DNA of 64,000 nucleotides, from contig OY756962.1 of the NCBI GenBank assembly GCA_963580455.1, positions 22,519,001 through 22,583,000 of the forward strand. The letters are read 5' to 3'. Below are positions 44,351 to 56,698 of this stretch, in pieces (position 1 is the first letter of the stretch; each line of letters begins with the position of its first letter). The position numbers and the translations under genes are program-made. The notes beneath the pieces were generated by a model. The model was not told the DNA's origin, ran no database searches, and saw nothing but the letters and a program-made list of their open reading frames with translations. The DNA is from Euonymus europaeus. Taxonomy: Eukaryota; Streptophyta; Magnoliopsida; Celastrales; Celastraceae.

Positions 44351-47300
44351 ATATGAGATATTTAGGGCTGGGATGTTTAACATTTTCCATATGAATATGA
44401 TGCTGTGATTTTCATAGATTCAGTGCAAAAAATTTGTATTGTGAGAGTTAAAATAATCAGTTCGTATTTTGCTTTTGAGATTGAGCTTCATCCAAATTTT
44501 AGGCTTAATTCAAGGGATCCGGGATTGGGCATGAATATCAGGTCTTTATTTTGGAAGGCATAGCAAGTAAGAACAAAGAAGGTCCAAGTCCAAAAATATG
44601 ATAACTCAGAACCAAAGAGAGACACGGTGGCCGGAGCCAACCCAAAACACATCCTTTGTCAGCAGTCACACCTCAAATCCTCTCTTTTTTTAATCAGGGA
44701 TTTTCAGCTTAGCATGCCCTTTGGAGAGTTGGACTCAGGGCAGCTATCTCGCGTGTACATATGGGCCGAAGATACTAAACTCATGCGCAAATATTTACTA
44801 ACTGGATCCTAATCTAATTGATTGCTCTATTGTCTTACTCAATATGTTGAGCATTTATTTATTTGATTTTATGATTTTATTCTAATTAATTATTAGTATG
44901 TTATGGTTTAGTAAATATATTTCCATGAGAATTTAACACTTATTAATTTACTATTTAAGATACAATATGAAAATTCGATACACAAGCCCATTAACATTTG
45001 GTATATCTAGTGCCTTTAGAATTTAACATTTATTGTTTAGGTTAAAAGCGTGGAAATCCAATATATGAGTCCATTACGGTTTAGCAAATTTGTTCCTCTT
45101 ATAGTTTAACAGTTATTGTGTAAATATAAACTATCACGAGCTTCTAAAATATGAACTATTTATCACTACCTTATTTTTATACTCCTCCCTCCCCCGAATA
45201 GCAAACCCCAAATGTAAAGAAAATAAGAAAAGGTCTTCTCTGATCTCCCCTCCCTCCCTGGTTGTTTGATCGGTCGGTGCTGACATTCAATGCCCAAAGT
45301 GCGTTGCCGATGAAAAGATAATGATGAGCAGCAGATGTAAAAAAATCGATCGATCTGGGCACAAATAAAAGAAATGGAGGTGCAGAGGATGTACTTGTGT
45401 AGCCCTCGCGTGTAGAAACCACACTGCCGCCAGGTTTTGTACTCGCTAATCTGTTTTGACTATCCTCTTTTCCTCCCTCTCACTCTCCCTCTCGCCGGAA
45501 TTTTATCAAACATCTTCTCTGCAATGAAATAAGCAACTTTCCTTGCAAAGGCGATCTCTTTTTGCATCATTTGATTTGTCAATACGTACAACAATTCTGC
45601 TTTCACCTGGAAACAACCCATTTCGATTTATATATAGAGAGAGAGAACTGCTAAAATGTGGACGTCTGTAATTTTATATATCATGAACGTCCCGTTGTTT
45701 CAGCCAATCAGTGAGCCAAAACTAGTGAGGCCCCATCTGTTTCACTTTTGAGTACAACTTAAAAGAAAAAATGTACAATTGTATGACACTTGTAAAGTAA
45801 GAATGTGAAGTCGCATAGAACTTGGTTTTCTTTCGTGTGAAACAATGAAGCCTGCATGTGAAATTTGTACAAGGACTTTCGCATGTTAGACACTAGGACT
45901 TATACGAGCAAAGAATCGTCTTGAATCAAGTTTGTAAGCTCGTACGACAATAAAATTTATAAGTCCAAGTCAGATTTGTAAACTCATACAAACATCAAGG
46001 CTAGTGAGCCCACCAGATTGAGACATGTCTCCCTAAAAGGCTTGTGAACCCATTAACATTGAGGCCTCACAGCCCTTCCATTACAACAGGCCTGCTTGGT
46101 ACAGTGAATTAATAGTTTATTTATGCTCGTACAACTTATTTGGCTCAAGTGTGCCTATCAAGCTCGGTTAGACTCACAAGCTGGGTCATGCATACAAATA
46201 ACATTCAAAATACTAAATGACACCAATCGAAGGCCCAAACGGCTAGTCTAATCCTTGACGGCTTGTGCAACTCACGTGTCAGGTGCGTGAGCTAGAGTCC
46301 TATAAATATGAATAGTTTAAGCCTCTTAAAATCTCTCGGTCATTTTCTTGCTTCACTCCTCTTTCTAAAAACTTTCTCTTCTGTCACTACAAATCTTCTC
46401 CCCATCATAGGACTAGCAAGCTTTAAGCTCACTCCAGTAACCTTATATTCAAAGCACTACGTTTGTCTTAATTGTCAAAGGCATTTTTCGACATTTCTTT
46501 GATTGTAGATTTTAGACTCTACAAAACTCACTATATATATATATATATATACACATCCAGAAGTTTGAGAATTGCAGAAATCTTCATAGAACTGGATTTG
46601 TCCTATTATTGCAACTACTCTCAGTTCAGTTCATACAAACACAAAAGAAACACCAGAAAAGAATGTCAAAAAAGAGAGAGATACAGAGAGTGCTAAAACT
46701 AGTTACACAGCACACGAGCAATCCAGCAACCATAGACGAGCAATCCAGCGAAAAAATCAACAGAAAAAATCTCATTACTAACAACAAAACTACAATGAAT
46801 ATGGAACAATCCAAACAAAAGCAACCTATATAATAAACAAATGATGCATCAACCATGCAAACATAAATATGGAATGCAACTTCAACAAAGTGCCGCCCGC
46901 AAAAGAGTTTACAAGATGACAAATCAATCGGAGAAACTCCGATCGGCAAACAAACAAAAGATTTTATCAAGCATGTAGTAACCGATTTGCTTAGGAGGCA
47001 GACATATAAGCACTGAATTGTCACACTTCACTCTTGAAACAAACCTCAGGAGGAAGAATAAGAAGACTAAACTGCAGCAAATCAATGTCTGATGTGGTAA
47101 TCCCTTGTCAAGTTTTGCTATTATAAAAATATCACATCGTTTGAACAAGTCTAAGTCATGTGATATATAGGAAAAATTCAATTCCCGATCAGACTTTTTT
47201 CCGGACTTAGTGAGTTGAATTTTGATCAACTAGGATAGTCGGGTTTGTTCAATGAGTTGGGTTTCGATCTTTAATAATCAGGTTGAAGAGAAATAAAATT

Positions 47301-48957
47301 GTGCAGGCTCAATGTATCTACGGGAATTAAATAACTTAAAACAAATAATATTATTGATGTGAATGAACTTGAGGTTTACAACATACTCAAGCGCATCATT
47401 AGAGATAGTTTCATGAAACGCGTTGCCAATTGGCCGAAAACGGCTCAAGAAAGGCCTACGGAATATCACTCAAACAAATTTCTCTCAAGCAAAACCACCG
47501 CCTTGCAACTTGATTTATTTGTGTAGCTGCGGACGAGGTCCCACGCTATAAAATGCAATTTTGAAAAGTTCTCGTTGGTTGAAAATTGACTAGGGAAAAG
47601 AGCTTCTGAGAAGATCAAACGGAAAATGGTATTTAAGAGTGGTTGTAATGGTGTATTTTTACAAGGAATGAGTAACATATGAGAATGCGTATTTTATTGA
47701 TGTAATTATATTGGGAGATGTGTATTGCTGATGTAAATGAGTACGTGGCTTAATTTTTATAAAAAGGAAGAGAATACTCAACAGAAATACGGAGGCTCAA
47801 TGAGCCGGTAGACTACACAGAGAGAGGTATGTAACCCTTTTCTTTTTACAACTTTCACCATAATGGTGATAAATCTCACTTAAATTGGTAGTAGGAGAAA
47901 TTCGAAAATAATACCTCTCACTCTTTACATAGTAGAAAGACCGACAAGACGACCACCTATTCGTAGTTTTTCAATTTAAATGTGATTTGATATTTGATTC
48001 TTTTAAATTACGTGTGAAATGACATTTGATTCTCAAATAAAAACTGGTTTTTTCACTGCCGTAATTGATTTTTACACCCCACAATTGATTTTCTCACCCC
48101 TACAAAATTATTTTTGGTCAATGATAATGCAATGCAAACGACAATGCCATGCCTTGCAAACGCTATAAATTGTTTGCTCCCCGCACAACGAAATTCACTT
48201 ATTATAGCTCATATGATTTTGGCTCTGTTGTGTGTATTTTTCCTCCTCCTCTCGGATTTTCTCTTTGTATAATTAGTTAAAATGTTTATGCTTTTGTTCG
48301 TGAATTTAACAGCCAGATTGATCACAAATATATACGTGCAATGATGAAAATTTGTTGACTTTCATTTTTTTTTAAAGGTGGGACTATTATTAATTTTACG
48401 GTAAAATATGCGTATACGATGGGTCCCAAAGCAAGAAAACATGTCATGCCCACATCCCCGACCATTTATCCATTGGAGCCATTTTTCAGCTGGCCCATTA
48501 AAACATTTCATGAGACAACAATAAACTTTCCCTTTGCAAGTGCTCTAAGTCTGAGTATAATGTGATATTACACATTTTTAATTTTGAATAGTATTTGACA
48601 TTTTTTGTTTCTGCGTCTTATATATCTATCTTGACATGAATGTATTGAGAATGGTAATCACTTCGTTCAGTTAACATTGATAAATCGTTACTCGATGTCT
48701 CCTATTATATTTCAGTAGTTTAGATACATGTATGACTTTGCAAACATACGAGTCACTCCATACAGGATTAAACAACTTGCAACATACATTAAATGTACAC
48801 TCCAATATGCATTTATGTGATGTAATAAGTTGACTCAATCAGTTATTTAAAATATAAATTCTGAAACTAATTAAGTGTTTTAATCATATAGTTTAAAATA
48901 AATTCAAATAAATATGAGGCCGTGAAAACCAATTGTGGAAGTGTGAAAAACAATTAT

Positions 48958-49072
48958 AAGGGTTAAAGCTCCAGCAAGACCTAGTGCCTCAAGCTCTAAG
49001 TATGTTAGTCATTTCCACACAGAAAATAGGCCGAAGACCAAACCAAGAAAGAGGAATTTGCTAACTGGCATT
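48958..49072 (+). pseudogene. Left half of an old coding exon split by the MULE
   Basis: The frame reads KAPARPSASSSKYVSHFHTE and on to PRKRNLLTG, where the MULE is inserted. Skipping the MULE and one copy of AACTGGCATT, it continues at 52,843 as CLYINPKTGRSILN, then a GTAAGT donor. I do not recognise the protein with certainty; the C-terminal shape may come from another transposase family. No upstream exons were recognised. Confidence 0.45.
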
Positions 49073-52000
49073 GGGTTAATACAACTTATGGTCACCGAAA
49101 GTATGTCAATGTTTCAACTCAGTCACCGTAAGTTTGGATGGGTCTATTAAGTCACCGTAGTTTGTTTTTTGTATCAAATCGGACACCCGGGCAGATTTGG
49201 GCCCAAACGGTCTTTGACCGTTAGCAGTTAGGCCAGGGTGGAATAAAAAAAATCTGACGTGTATTTTTCCAAATTTTGTAAAAAACAAAAATAAATAATT
49301 CACAAATCAGAATCTGCCACATGTAGTTACCGTTAATATAAATATTGGATGCATATATGTGCCAAAATGGTCACTGAAAGATCTGTTTCCAACCTAAACA
49401 AAATACAAAAAACATTGAGATCCCAGATCTACCTGCAATGACCAACATCCTATACAAACAAGACCCTAACCAACATAATCCCAGTCAGAATGTACCAAAA
49501 CAGTCAGAATGTACCAAAACAGGATCCTCCATGATCAAATTTTATCACCATAAGCCCTATACATGATAGCATAATAAAACCATAAACTAAGTAATCACAG
49601 TACCAACAAAATAACTAATCACAGCCAGCTATGCAGATTTTCTTCCATTATTCACAGATTCTTGAGTGGCATTCAAGATCATATTGTACCTAGTGCTTGA
49701 TGTTGCTCCTTGAAGGGTAGAAGTTGTGGCAGCAAATGGAGTGAAAGTAGGTTCTATGGCAGGAAGAGGAACTTGAGTTCCCTTACCAGCAGCACCACTA
49801 TATCGATTCCTTGGGGCCTTCCTGATTGGCATTTTCTTTGCACCACCTCTGGATGAACCTGCACCACCAACTTTCCCTAGTGTCTTCAGCACCAACTGCC
49901 TGGCAGCAACTTCATCTCTACTGGCAGCAACAGCAACTCCAGGTGCAGGTTCCTGCCATGTTAAAAAAAATTCTTAGTGATCAACCCTTGTTATACAAGC
50001 TGGAATATGGTAACAGTGTGTTACCTTGCCCTTTTGTGGGTTCTTGCAACTTCGTTTGTTATGCCCTTCATGTCCACACTTGGTGCATTTCACTTTTGGA
50101 TACCTCCTCCTCAACCTTGTGCTGCTCCTAGGCTCATCATGCTCCCTCCTTCTCTTCACTTTTGGTCTTCCAAGAGTATTTTGTTGGATTGGGGGAGGGA
50201 GGACCTTATCACCACCAGCAGCAACCCACAGATTTTCGCCATTGGTTGGTTCTACATTGCGCTGGTATACCTTCAAAAAAGTTTCCCTAGTATAGAACTC
50301 ATTGACAAAGTCCACTGGGTCTTTGTGAAGCCAACTGATAGCAGCTATAGCATGGGTGCATGGGATTCCTGAGAGGTCCCATGCCCTACAAGTGCATGAT
50401 GATTCTTTGACATTAACAACATATTGCTCAGGTTTTTTTGAAACCTGCCATGATGAAATGTTTAGGGTTTAATAATATCACCAACTAAAACATAAGCAAC
50501 TCAATTGACATACCTGAAACACTGAATGATCAGGATCCCCTGTCCACTTTGCTGTCCAAAGTCTGCTTTTGTCAAATTCTTTGTCCAGCCTGTCATGCAC
50601 TTCTGGGACCAGCCTCCCTTCCTTCCTTCCCATCTTGATTCGAAGCCTGACATGTCTATCCATTGCCTCTGCTCGAAGCTCTTCAAGCAAGGTGATGATT
50701 GGCTTGCTCCTCATATTCAGAATTTTTGAGTTATAACTCTCAGACATATTGTTCACGATACTGTCGTTCTTGCAGAATGGGCTGAATGCACCCCTGGTCC
50801 ACAAACATGGCTGAATGTCACTTAGATACTTCCAAGCATCTTGATCAATCTCTTTCACCTTGAGCATGTTACTCTGGAACACTTGCATTGTAGTTGATTT
50901 TGCACAATCGTAGACTAGCTTCCTAAATTGGGCTCCTGGCCATTTCTTGCTGAAATTGGCATAGATATGCCTCACACAGAATCGATGTTCTATTCCTTGT
51001 TCAACATCCCTGGAAAGACCATCTATTGCACCAACTAAACCCTGAAAAACAAAAAAACATAATTAATGATAGGTATGTGTACATATTATAAAAAATGTAA
51101 AGATAATAGGCTATGTTTACCTTTTGTCTATCTGATATGAAACACCATCTCCTACTCCCAAAGCCACCTATGTCCATGAGTAGTCTCCTAAGGAACCAGT
51201 CCCATGACTCAAAGTTCTCCCTCTCAACAATGGCCCATGCTATTGGAAAAATACCATTAGCACCATCTTGTGCAACTGCAGTTAGAAGCTGCCCTCCATA
51301 TGCCGTCTTCAGAAAGCAACCATCCAGACCTATCAAAGGTCTACAGCCAGACAAGAAACCTTCTCTTAGAGGTGCCAAGCAAACATAAGCCCTTTTGAAT
51401 GTGGCAGGGTCTTCAGGTCTGTCCCTATCAACCAGTAAGTTGCAGGTGCTACCAACATTGGTCCTCAATAATTCAGCCATGTAAGATCTAAGCTTTCCAT
51501 ATTGTTCTTGATGTTTCCCATCAATGATATCCAAAGCCTTCTTTTTGGCTCTATATGCATGACTCCTTGACACCTTCAATGCCATATTATCCTTGGTGTA
51601 ACTGACTAAGCTACCAGCACTCACCTTTGGATCCACCCTCACCTTATCTACTAATTTCTTAGCCAACCAAGAACTGTTACATAATCTGTTATCTGCCCTC
51701 CTATTACATTGATGCTTTCTCACATATGTCTTGATTCGGAAAGTACTTTCGCCATGAATACGTGAACACCAAATCCTCCAAGGGCACCCAACATCACATC
51801 GTGCTTGACACCTATTTTTCTCATTCCTATCAAAATGAATTTGATAACCAGCCTCTACTGCATAGCTTCTAACAGCTTCCTTAAACTCTGCCAACGTGTG
51901 GAACTCCATCCCAAGTTCAAACACGTATTTCTCTTCTCTAACATTGGGGTTGTACTTAGGATTTCTGCCATTACGCACCCTAACTTCATGATCACTATCA

Positions 52001-52832
52001 GTCTCATGTATAAGGCAATCCTCACTATCAGACACATAGGTATCCTTGAAATCTACATCATCATCCTCCACTGCCCTATCAGACTGATCACCCAACATTG
52101 CCCCATCAACCTCATCACCACCAACATCACCCTCATCCTCAGTGTAATCACCCTCCATTTCATAATCAGCATCCTCACTATCAGTCCCCACAGAATGCTC
52201 ACTCTGATCAGAAAAAGACTGTTCATCATCCACTATGTGCTCACCCTCCTCCTCAATATTACCTACTTCATGACCAAATTGATTCAAACCACCCTCAGAG
52301 GATCAACGCGTTCATAATCAAATATAAAGAAAGAAATGCCTTCGAAACGACATTATCATGCATAAATGTACCGAATAGCTTACTCACCTTTTATTATACC
52401 GAACGGATGGTTGAGATTTCGCCTGAGATGAAGATGTTGCCCCCGATTACAAACAAGAAATAGAAGAACAAATGAGCTCTCGCAGAGAAGGTCACAGAGA
52501 ATGGCGCATAGAAGGACGATGATGGAATATGAGGAAGAGTGATGAATCAGTGAAGAGAACCGTTTAAGGGGGGAAAAGCCTCTAGGGTTTAACCCCAATC
52601 CCGCCCTTTACACACCGTCAACCCAGTCATCAAAAAAGTGTGCCACGTTCGCACAAATAAACGGAACCCTAACGGTCAAAGATGGGTTGACTGCCCGTTT
52701 GGGCCCAAATCTGCCCGGGTGTCCGATTTGATACAAAAAACAAACTACGGTGACTTAATAGACCCATCCAAACTTACGGTGACTGAGTTGAAACATTGAC
52801 ATACTTTCGGTGACCATAAGTTGTATTAACCC
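49073..52832 (-). mobile_element. MuDR-type MULE, complete, 3.76 kb
   Basis: Long terminal inverted repeats of about 138 bp (49073-49210 and 52695-52832) appear perfectly matched, starting GGGTTAATACAACTTATGG; a further piece (TCTTTGACCGTTAG) is shared at an offset. A 10-bp duplication AACTGGCATT flanks it (49063-49072 and 52833-52842). It carries one four-exon transposase gene on the minus strand with no internal stops. No second (mudrB-like) gene is seen, as usual outside maize. Young and possibly autonomous. Confidence 0.95.
49629..52287 (-). CDS. MURA-type transposase of the MULE, four exons
   Basis: Exons on the minus strand: 51121-52287, 50514-51041, 50025-50444, 49629-49952; 2439 nt in all, every junction in frame with GT-AG borders (about 812 aa). 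Order of parts: acidic N-terminus; MuDR DNA-binding domain (FELGMEFHTLAEFKEAV, CPWRIWCSRI); transposase core with LDGCFLK, FISDRQKGL and a likely third acidic residue in NNMSESYN; SWIM zinc finger (CTCRAW...CTH); CCHC knuckle CTKCGHEGHNKRSC; basic tail. The frame is open from 52,287, but that codon is TTG, not ATG, so the true start is either an internal Met or lies in a short upstream exon near 52,390-52,600 (acceptor CTGAG at 52,299). Start uncertain, the rest firm. Confidence 0.92.
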
Positions 52833-52842
52833 AACTGGCATT

Positions 52843-53044
52843 TGTCTCTACATCAATCCTAAAACTGGACGTTCAATTCTAAATGTAAGTGTACTGTAAT
52901 ATTGTTTTTTTTCCATTGATTATTGATTGAAATAATGTATGAATGTGATTATGGTATTTATTTGTAGCCTGGATCGAGGGTCATTGATCGTGGAAGTCAG
53001 AAATCAAAGACGGGATCCAATGACAAGGGCCATACACAACCATA
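52843..53044 (+). pseudogene. Right half of the split exon and a final small exon
   Basis: After the MULE the frame reads CLYINPKTGRSILN up to a GTAAGT donor at 52,885. A TTTGTAG acceptor at 52,967 starts a last exon PGSRVIDRGSQKSKTGSNDK ending in TAG near 53,044. With 48,958-49,072 this makes the 3' end of an older gene or transposon gene. Confidence 0.45.
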
Positions 53045-53217
53045 GTACTGCATTATGTTCATTATGTTTGCAGTTTTTATGTTGGATTTTATGGACATTT
53101 ATTGATGATGATTTGTAATAATGAAGTGATTTGAGACATTGATTTGTGTTATTATGGATGTAAACTGATTTTTGCACTGTCTGTAGCGGTGGTTTTTTTT
53201 TTTTTGAAACAAACGGT

Positions 53218-53443
53218 GGAATATTTTTAAAACCATGTTTTATGTTGTTTGGGATGTTATTTGAATTCTGTCCAGGGAGGTTATGAACTACTTTTGTTAC
53301 AATGGCTCATTTGAGCCATTTCATTGAAGTGGAATATTTTTAAAACCATGTTTTATGTTGTTTGAGATGTTATTTGAATTCTGTCCAGGGAGGTTATGAA
53401 CTACTTTTGTTACAATGGTTCATTTGAGCCATTTCATTGAAGT
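53218..53443. repeat. Tandem duplication, period 113 bp, two copies
   Basis: 53218-53330 and 53331-53443 differ in only a few bases (GGGATG/GAGATG, GGCTCA/GGTTCA). The near identity points to recent duplication. No coding signal. Confidence 0.9.
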
Positions 53444-53775
53444 AGAAGGTCTTATTTGCCTGCATATTGAAGTACAGGGGCTTCAATGATCTCTAATATC
53501 AGTTAAATAAATTGAAATGCTACTGGCAAATTATACTTTGAAATTTTTTACTGACAATTGTCCTCCTTTGATTGCTCAATTTATGATTTTTTCACGTCAT
53601 TAAGTATTTTATAAAAATGAAATTACATGTCAGCATTTTTGGACGGAAAACACACTAAAGGGCAAACATGAGCTGTTTTGGTAAGTACGAGGATTTCTTT
53701 GGTTCGAAACAAAGTAGAGGGCTCGAGTGGTCTATTCTTAAAAGTAGGGGCCATTTTGAAACTTGTCCCTTTATT

Positions 53776-54160
53776 TATTGATATAGAAAATAAAAAGAAC
53801 ATTAAAATGCTTCTTAAATTGAATGGCCTTCAATTTTTAAATTTTCATATGATTAGTAATATTTTAAGGTTAATTTTAATGGTTGACTTACATATATGTC
53901 TCTTAAATTCAACGTGACATCTTGTCATCTTTGTTATAAAAAAAGAATATCAAGGAATTTCTCATATAACTATTAATTTTTTAATATTAATTTTAATTAT
54001 TGAGTTATATATTATGACTCTTGAATTCTAAGTGACATCTTGTTATTTTTGTTATAACAAAATGAATATCAAAGGGTTTCTCGTATTGAATGGTCATAAA
54101 TTCAAAAAATTATTATTAATTTTGATTATTAGATTTTATTTTCTCTCTCTTCAAGACTGC
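53776..54160. repeat. Degenerate AT-rich tandem repeat, about 120-150 bp units
   Basis: The pattern AATTC-AA-GTGACATCTTGT-AT-TTTGTTATAA followed by GAATATCAA returns at about 53,905-53,955 and 54,025-54,080, and neighbouring ATTAATTTTAATTATT pieces recur. Diverged copies, no coding signal. Confidence 0.55.
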
Positions 54161-55620
54161 GTGGCTTTTTGTGGAGCATTCGTGAGGCGTATATTTTACA
54201 TATATAACATTATTACAAGTTTTAATTTTCTTTTGCTTGACCAACAAAATTATATTGGGATATGTATTTTGTGATACAATTGTATTAGAAGAAGTGTTTT
54301 GTTGATTTGACTTCACCTTTTGCGATAGATGTATGACTCATTATTAAATTTGATGTAGTTGTATAGTTTAATGCGTCCATTTTTATTGGAGAATTGATGA
54401 AAAAATGAATAATGATTGGCTTGACCAAAATGAAAAAGGAAAAATGTGAAGGAACTAATATTTTGCTGATGTAACTATATATTAGGAGAGACGTATTTTA
54501 GTGATGTGAATAAGTATGTGACTCGGCCTTTTTACATAATAAAGATGAGACCTAGTATTTATTTTAATGGGCAATAAAAAAATTAGACTATTGCAATTGC
54601 TTTTATATGCAAACCATTGAGTTAATTGAGATTTAGTCAAGCAAGTGACTTCTATATTAACCATTCAAGAATTATCGAGTTAGTACATACCAATTCTCTC
54701 CAATTAAGGATGTCAAAAGTACTCATATCCGGTAAATATCTGCACAACCTGCCTCAAAACATACGGATATGCCCCTCTAATTAACGGGGTTAGATAACAA
54801 GTACAAATATTTTATTGGAAAAAACAATGGGACGGGTACGAGTTTGTCGAAATCAAACCCGCCTCGTACTCGTATATGATATATATATATATATATATAT
54901 ATATAGGTTTTAATTATAAAAATAACAAGAACAAATCTTTAAAAAAAACCTGACTTTTTTTGTGTATATAAATTTTTCCAATAAATGTATTGATTTGTTG
55001 TTATTTTATGATTATTATGCATCATTCTCGAACTCATGCATTCATCATGGATGAGGTTCTGTATAAAATTTATCATAATTTATCATGAGTTTTAAAATTT
55101 ATTATAATTTTTACAATTGTAGTTGGTGGATGGATAAATAGACAAACATTCCCAACGGACACATGAATGGGATAAAAATTACAATACTCACAACATATTT
55201 TAACGTAGATGGATAAAAATTTATCTAACAAATACGAGGGAGGAAAAGGATCCTGGTGCTTTGTTTGACATCACTATCCCGATTGAAAGAAAAAAAGAAA
55301 GAAGATATGGTTCCCCCTCAAAGACCCAAAGCAAAAGTCACTTTCAATGCATTGGGTCGCTTCCCCTCCACTCAAATTGGAACAAAGCAAATCCAAAACG
55401 GGGTGGTGTAGAGGTGAGATTCAATATTAAAAAATGTATTTTATTAATGTGATTAATAATGTGTTTTGATTTTTTAAATAATAGAGATGAAATCAATATT
55501 AATTTTAGTAAAACCAATTTTTATATAATTGCGGTAAAACTAAATTAGAAACTTCATGTAAATATGTGCGTCTTCCATTGCGATTGGCACTGTCCACCCC
55601 TTCTGCGGACCCCGCAACCC
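54160..55620. other. AT-rich spacer upstream of the AHL gene
   Basis: No gene supported. It has a (TA)n microsatellite at about 54,877-54,905 and repeat-like stretches near 54,465-54,545 and 55,425-55,495 (GTATTTTATTAATGTGATTA type) resembling 47,640-47,790. Confidence 0.45.
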
Positions 55621-55637
55621 TTAACCAGCGGCGTCAC

Positions 55638-55640
<3 letters not shown>

Positions 55641-55680
<40 letters not shown>

Positions 55681-55837
55681 AATAGCTATCTGTTCACTAT
55701 AAACACCATCAAAATCCCAAAACTCGCCTCTCTCTCTCTGTGAGTCCAATCCCTCCCTGTCCCAACTGGCAAAATTGTTATCTTCACTTATTTTATTTCT
55801 CCAAAGCCAAGCCAAACGAAGACTCTAGAGAGACAGC
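55641..55837 (+). promoter_or_regulatory. Core promoter and leader of the AHL gene with (CT)n tract
   Basis: An unbroken (TC)n run of about 17-18 units at 55,640-55,675 is followed by ACTATAAACACC near 55,698, a likely TATA box about 140 bp before the ATG. Pyrimidine tracts of this kind are common in plant 5' regions (Y patch/GAGA-type sites). The transcription start is inferred, not seen. Confidence 0.5.
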
Positions 55838-56698
55838 ATGAAAGGCGAATACGTAGAACCTCATCAACCCAAAAGTGAAGGAATGTTCTCCAAGATTAAC
55901 CCTTTCTCCCACCATTTCCACCTCTCACGCGGCGACACCCAAGACGAAGACAACCGAAGCACCACCACTCCCACTCCCCCGCCCCAATCCCACCAGCTCG
56001 GTCACGATGAGGCCACCATTGAGGTTGCTCGCCGGCCCAGAGGAAGACCTCCCGGCTCCAAGAACAAGCCGAAACCACCTGTTATTATTACCCGGGAGCC
56101 GGAACCTGCCATGAGTCCCTTTGTTCTAGAAGTTGCCGCTGCAAACGACGTCGTGGATGCTTTATCCCGATTTTCTCGCCGTAGAAACCTCGGGCTTTGC
56201 GTTCTCACTGGATCGGGTACCGTTGCTAACGTCACTCTGCATCAGCCCTCCACGACTCCCGGAGCTACCGTCACGTTTCACGGCCGATTCGAGATACTAT
56301 CCATCAACGCTACGTTTCTTCCCCAGACAGCTTCGCATCCATCTCCTAATGTCTTCACGATCTCCCTCGCGGGCCCGCAGGGGCAAATCGTGGGCGGAGC
56401 GGTTGCGGGTGGATTGATGGCTGCTGGTCCGGTATTTTTAATTGCAGCGTCTTTTAACAATCCGAGTTACCATAGGTTACCGCCTGAGGAAGAGGCGGGG
56501 AACTCGGTTTCTGGCGGTGGCGGTGGAGGTGATGGACATTCCTCGCCTGTTTCCGGTGGTGGTGGTGGTGGAGAGAGTGGGACCCCCGGAGATCAGTCGT
56601 GCGGCGGGATGTCTGTGTATAGTTGTAATTTGGGGTCTGACGTACTCTGGGCTCCCACTGCTAGGCCACCGCCACCGCCTCCACCACCGTCTTATTGA
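55838..56698 (+). CDS. AHL17: AT-hook motif nuclear-localized protein, AHL17/28 type, 286 aa
   Basis: AHL proteins bind AT-rich DNA through the AT-hook and assemble as trimers through the PPC domain, recruiting other factors in the nucleus. One exon, as in clade-A AHL genes. The start MKGEYVE matches the N-terminus I recall for AHL17/28. AT-hook of type I, RRPRGRPPGSKNKPKPP, at 65-81. PPC/DUF296 domain at about 92-215 with MSPFVLEV, LCVLTGSGTVANVTLHQPS, FHGRFEILSINATFLP and SLAGPQGQIVGGAVAGGLMA. The tail has two Gly runs, a YSCNLGSDVLWAPTARPP-type end also typical of this pair, and a poly-Pro close. Some clade members read GRFEIL with a conserved Arg, present here. The gene is intact. GC is much higher than in its surroundings, as usual for this family. 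Which of AHL17 or AHL28 is the closer relative cannot be settled by eye. Confidence 0.93.
   Translation: MKGEYVEPHQPKSEGMFSKINPFSHHFHLSRGDTQDEDNRSTTTPTPPPQSHQLGHDEATIEVARRPRGRPPGSKNKPKPPVIITREPEPAMSPFVLEVAAANDVVDALSRFSRRRNLGLCVLTGSGTVANVTLHQPSTTPGATVTFHGRFEILSINATFLPQTASHPSPNVFTISLAGPQGQIVGGAVAGGLMAAGPVFLIAASFNNPSYHRLPPEEEAGNSVSGGGGGGDGHSSPVSGGGGGGESGTPGDQSCGGMSVYSCNLGSDVLWAPTARPPPPPPPPSY

Larger units (their letters stand above)
43670..49072. other. AT-rich spacer with no supported gene
   Basis: No convincing coding region. Contents: an AT-rich stretch with many ATTTCATTGTAA/TTACAATGAAAT-type short inverted units at about 44,120-44,350; a pyrimidine-rich patch near 45,177-45,520; an LTR-like stretch near 45,850-46,520 (CCTATAAATATGAA at 46,300) without a partner; a TA microsatellite near 46,530; and a repeat-like piece at about 47,640-47,790 that resembles 54,465-54,545. 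The last approximately 115 bp is an old exon (see separate entry). Confidence 0.5.

Noticed and set aside
45177..45422. 81-codon minus-strand frame in a pyrimidine-rich patch
   Set aside because: No conserved motif, no splice partner; may be a leader-like stretch but not a supported gene.
46308..46502. Small frame after a TATAAATA box
   Set aside because: Looks like LTR or promoter relic; protein has no recognisable features.
51805..52317. 170-codon plus-strand frame
   Set aside because: Antisense of the acidic part of the MULE transposase; the His/Pro/Ile-rich composition comes from reading GA-rich codons backward.
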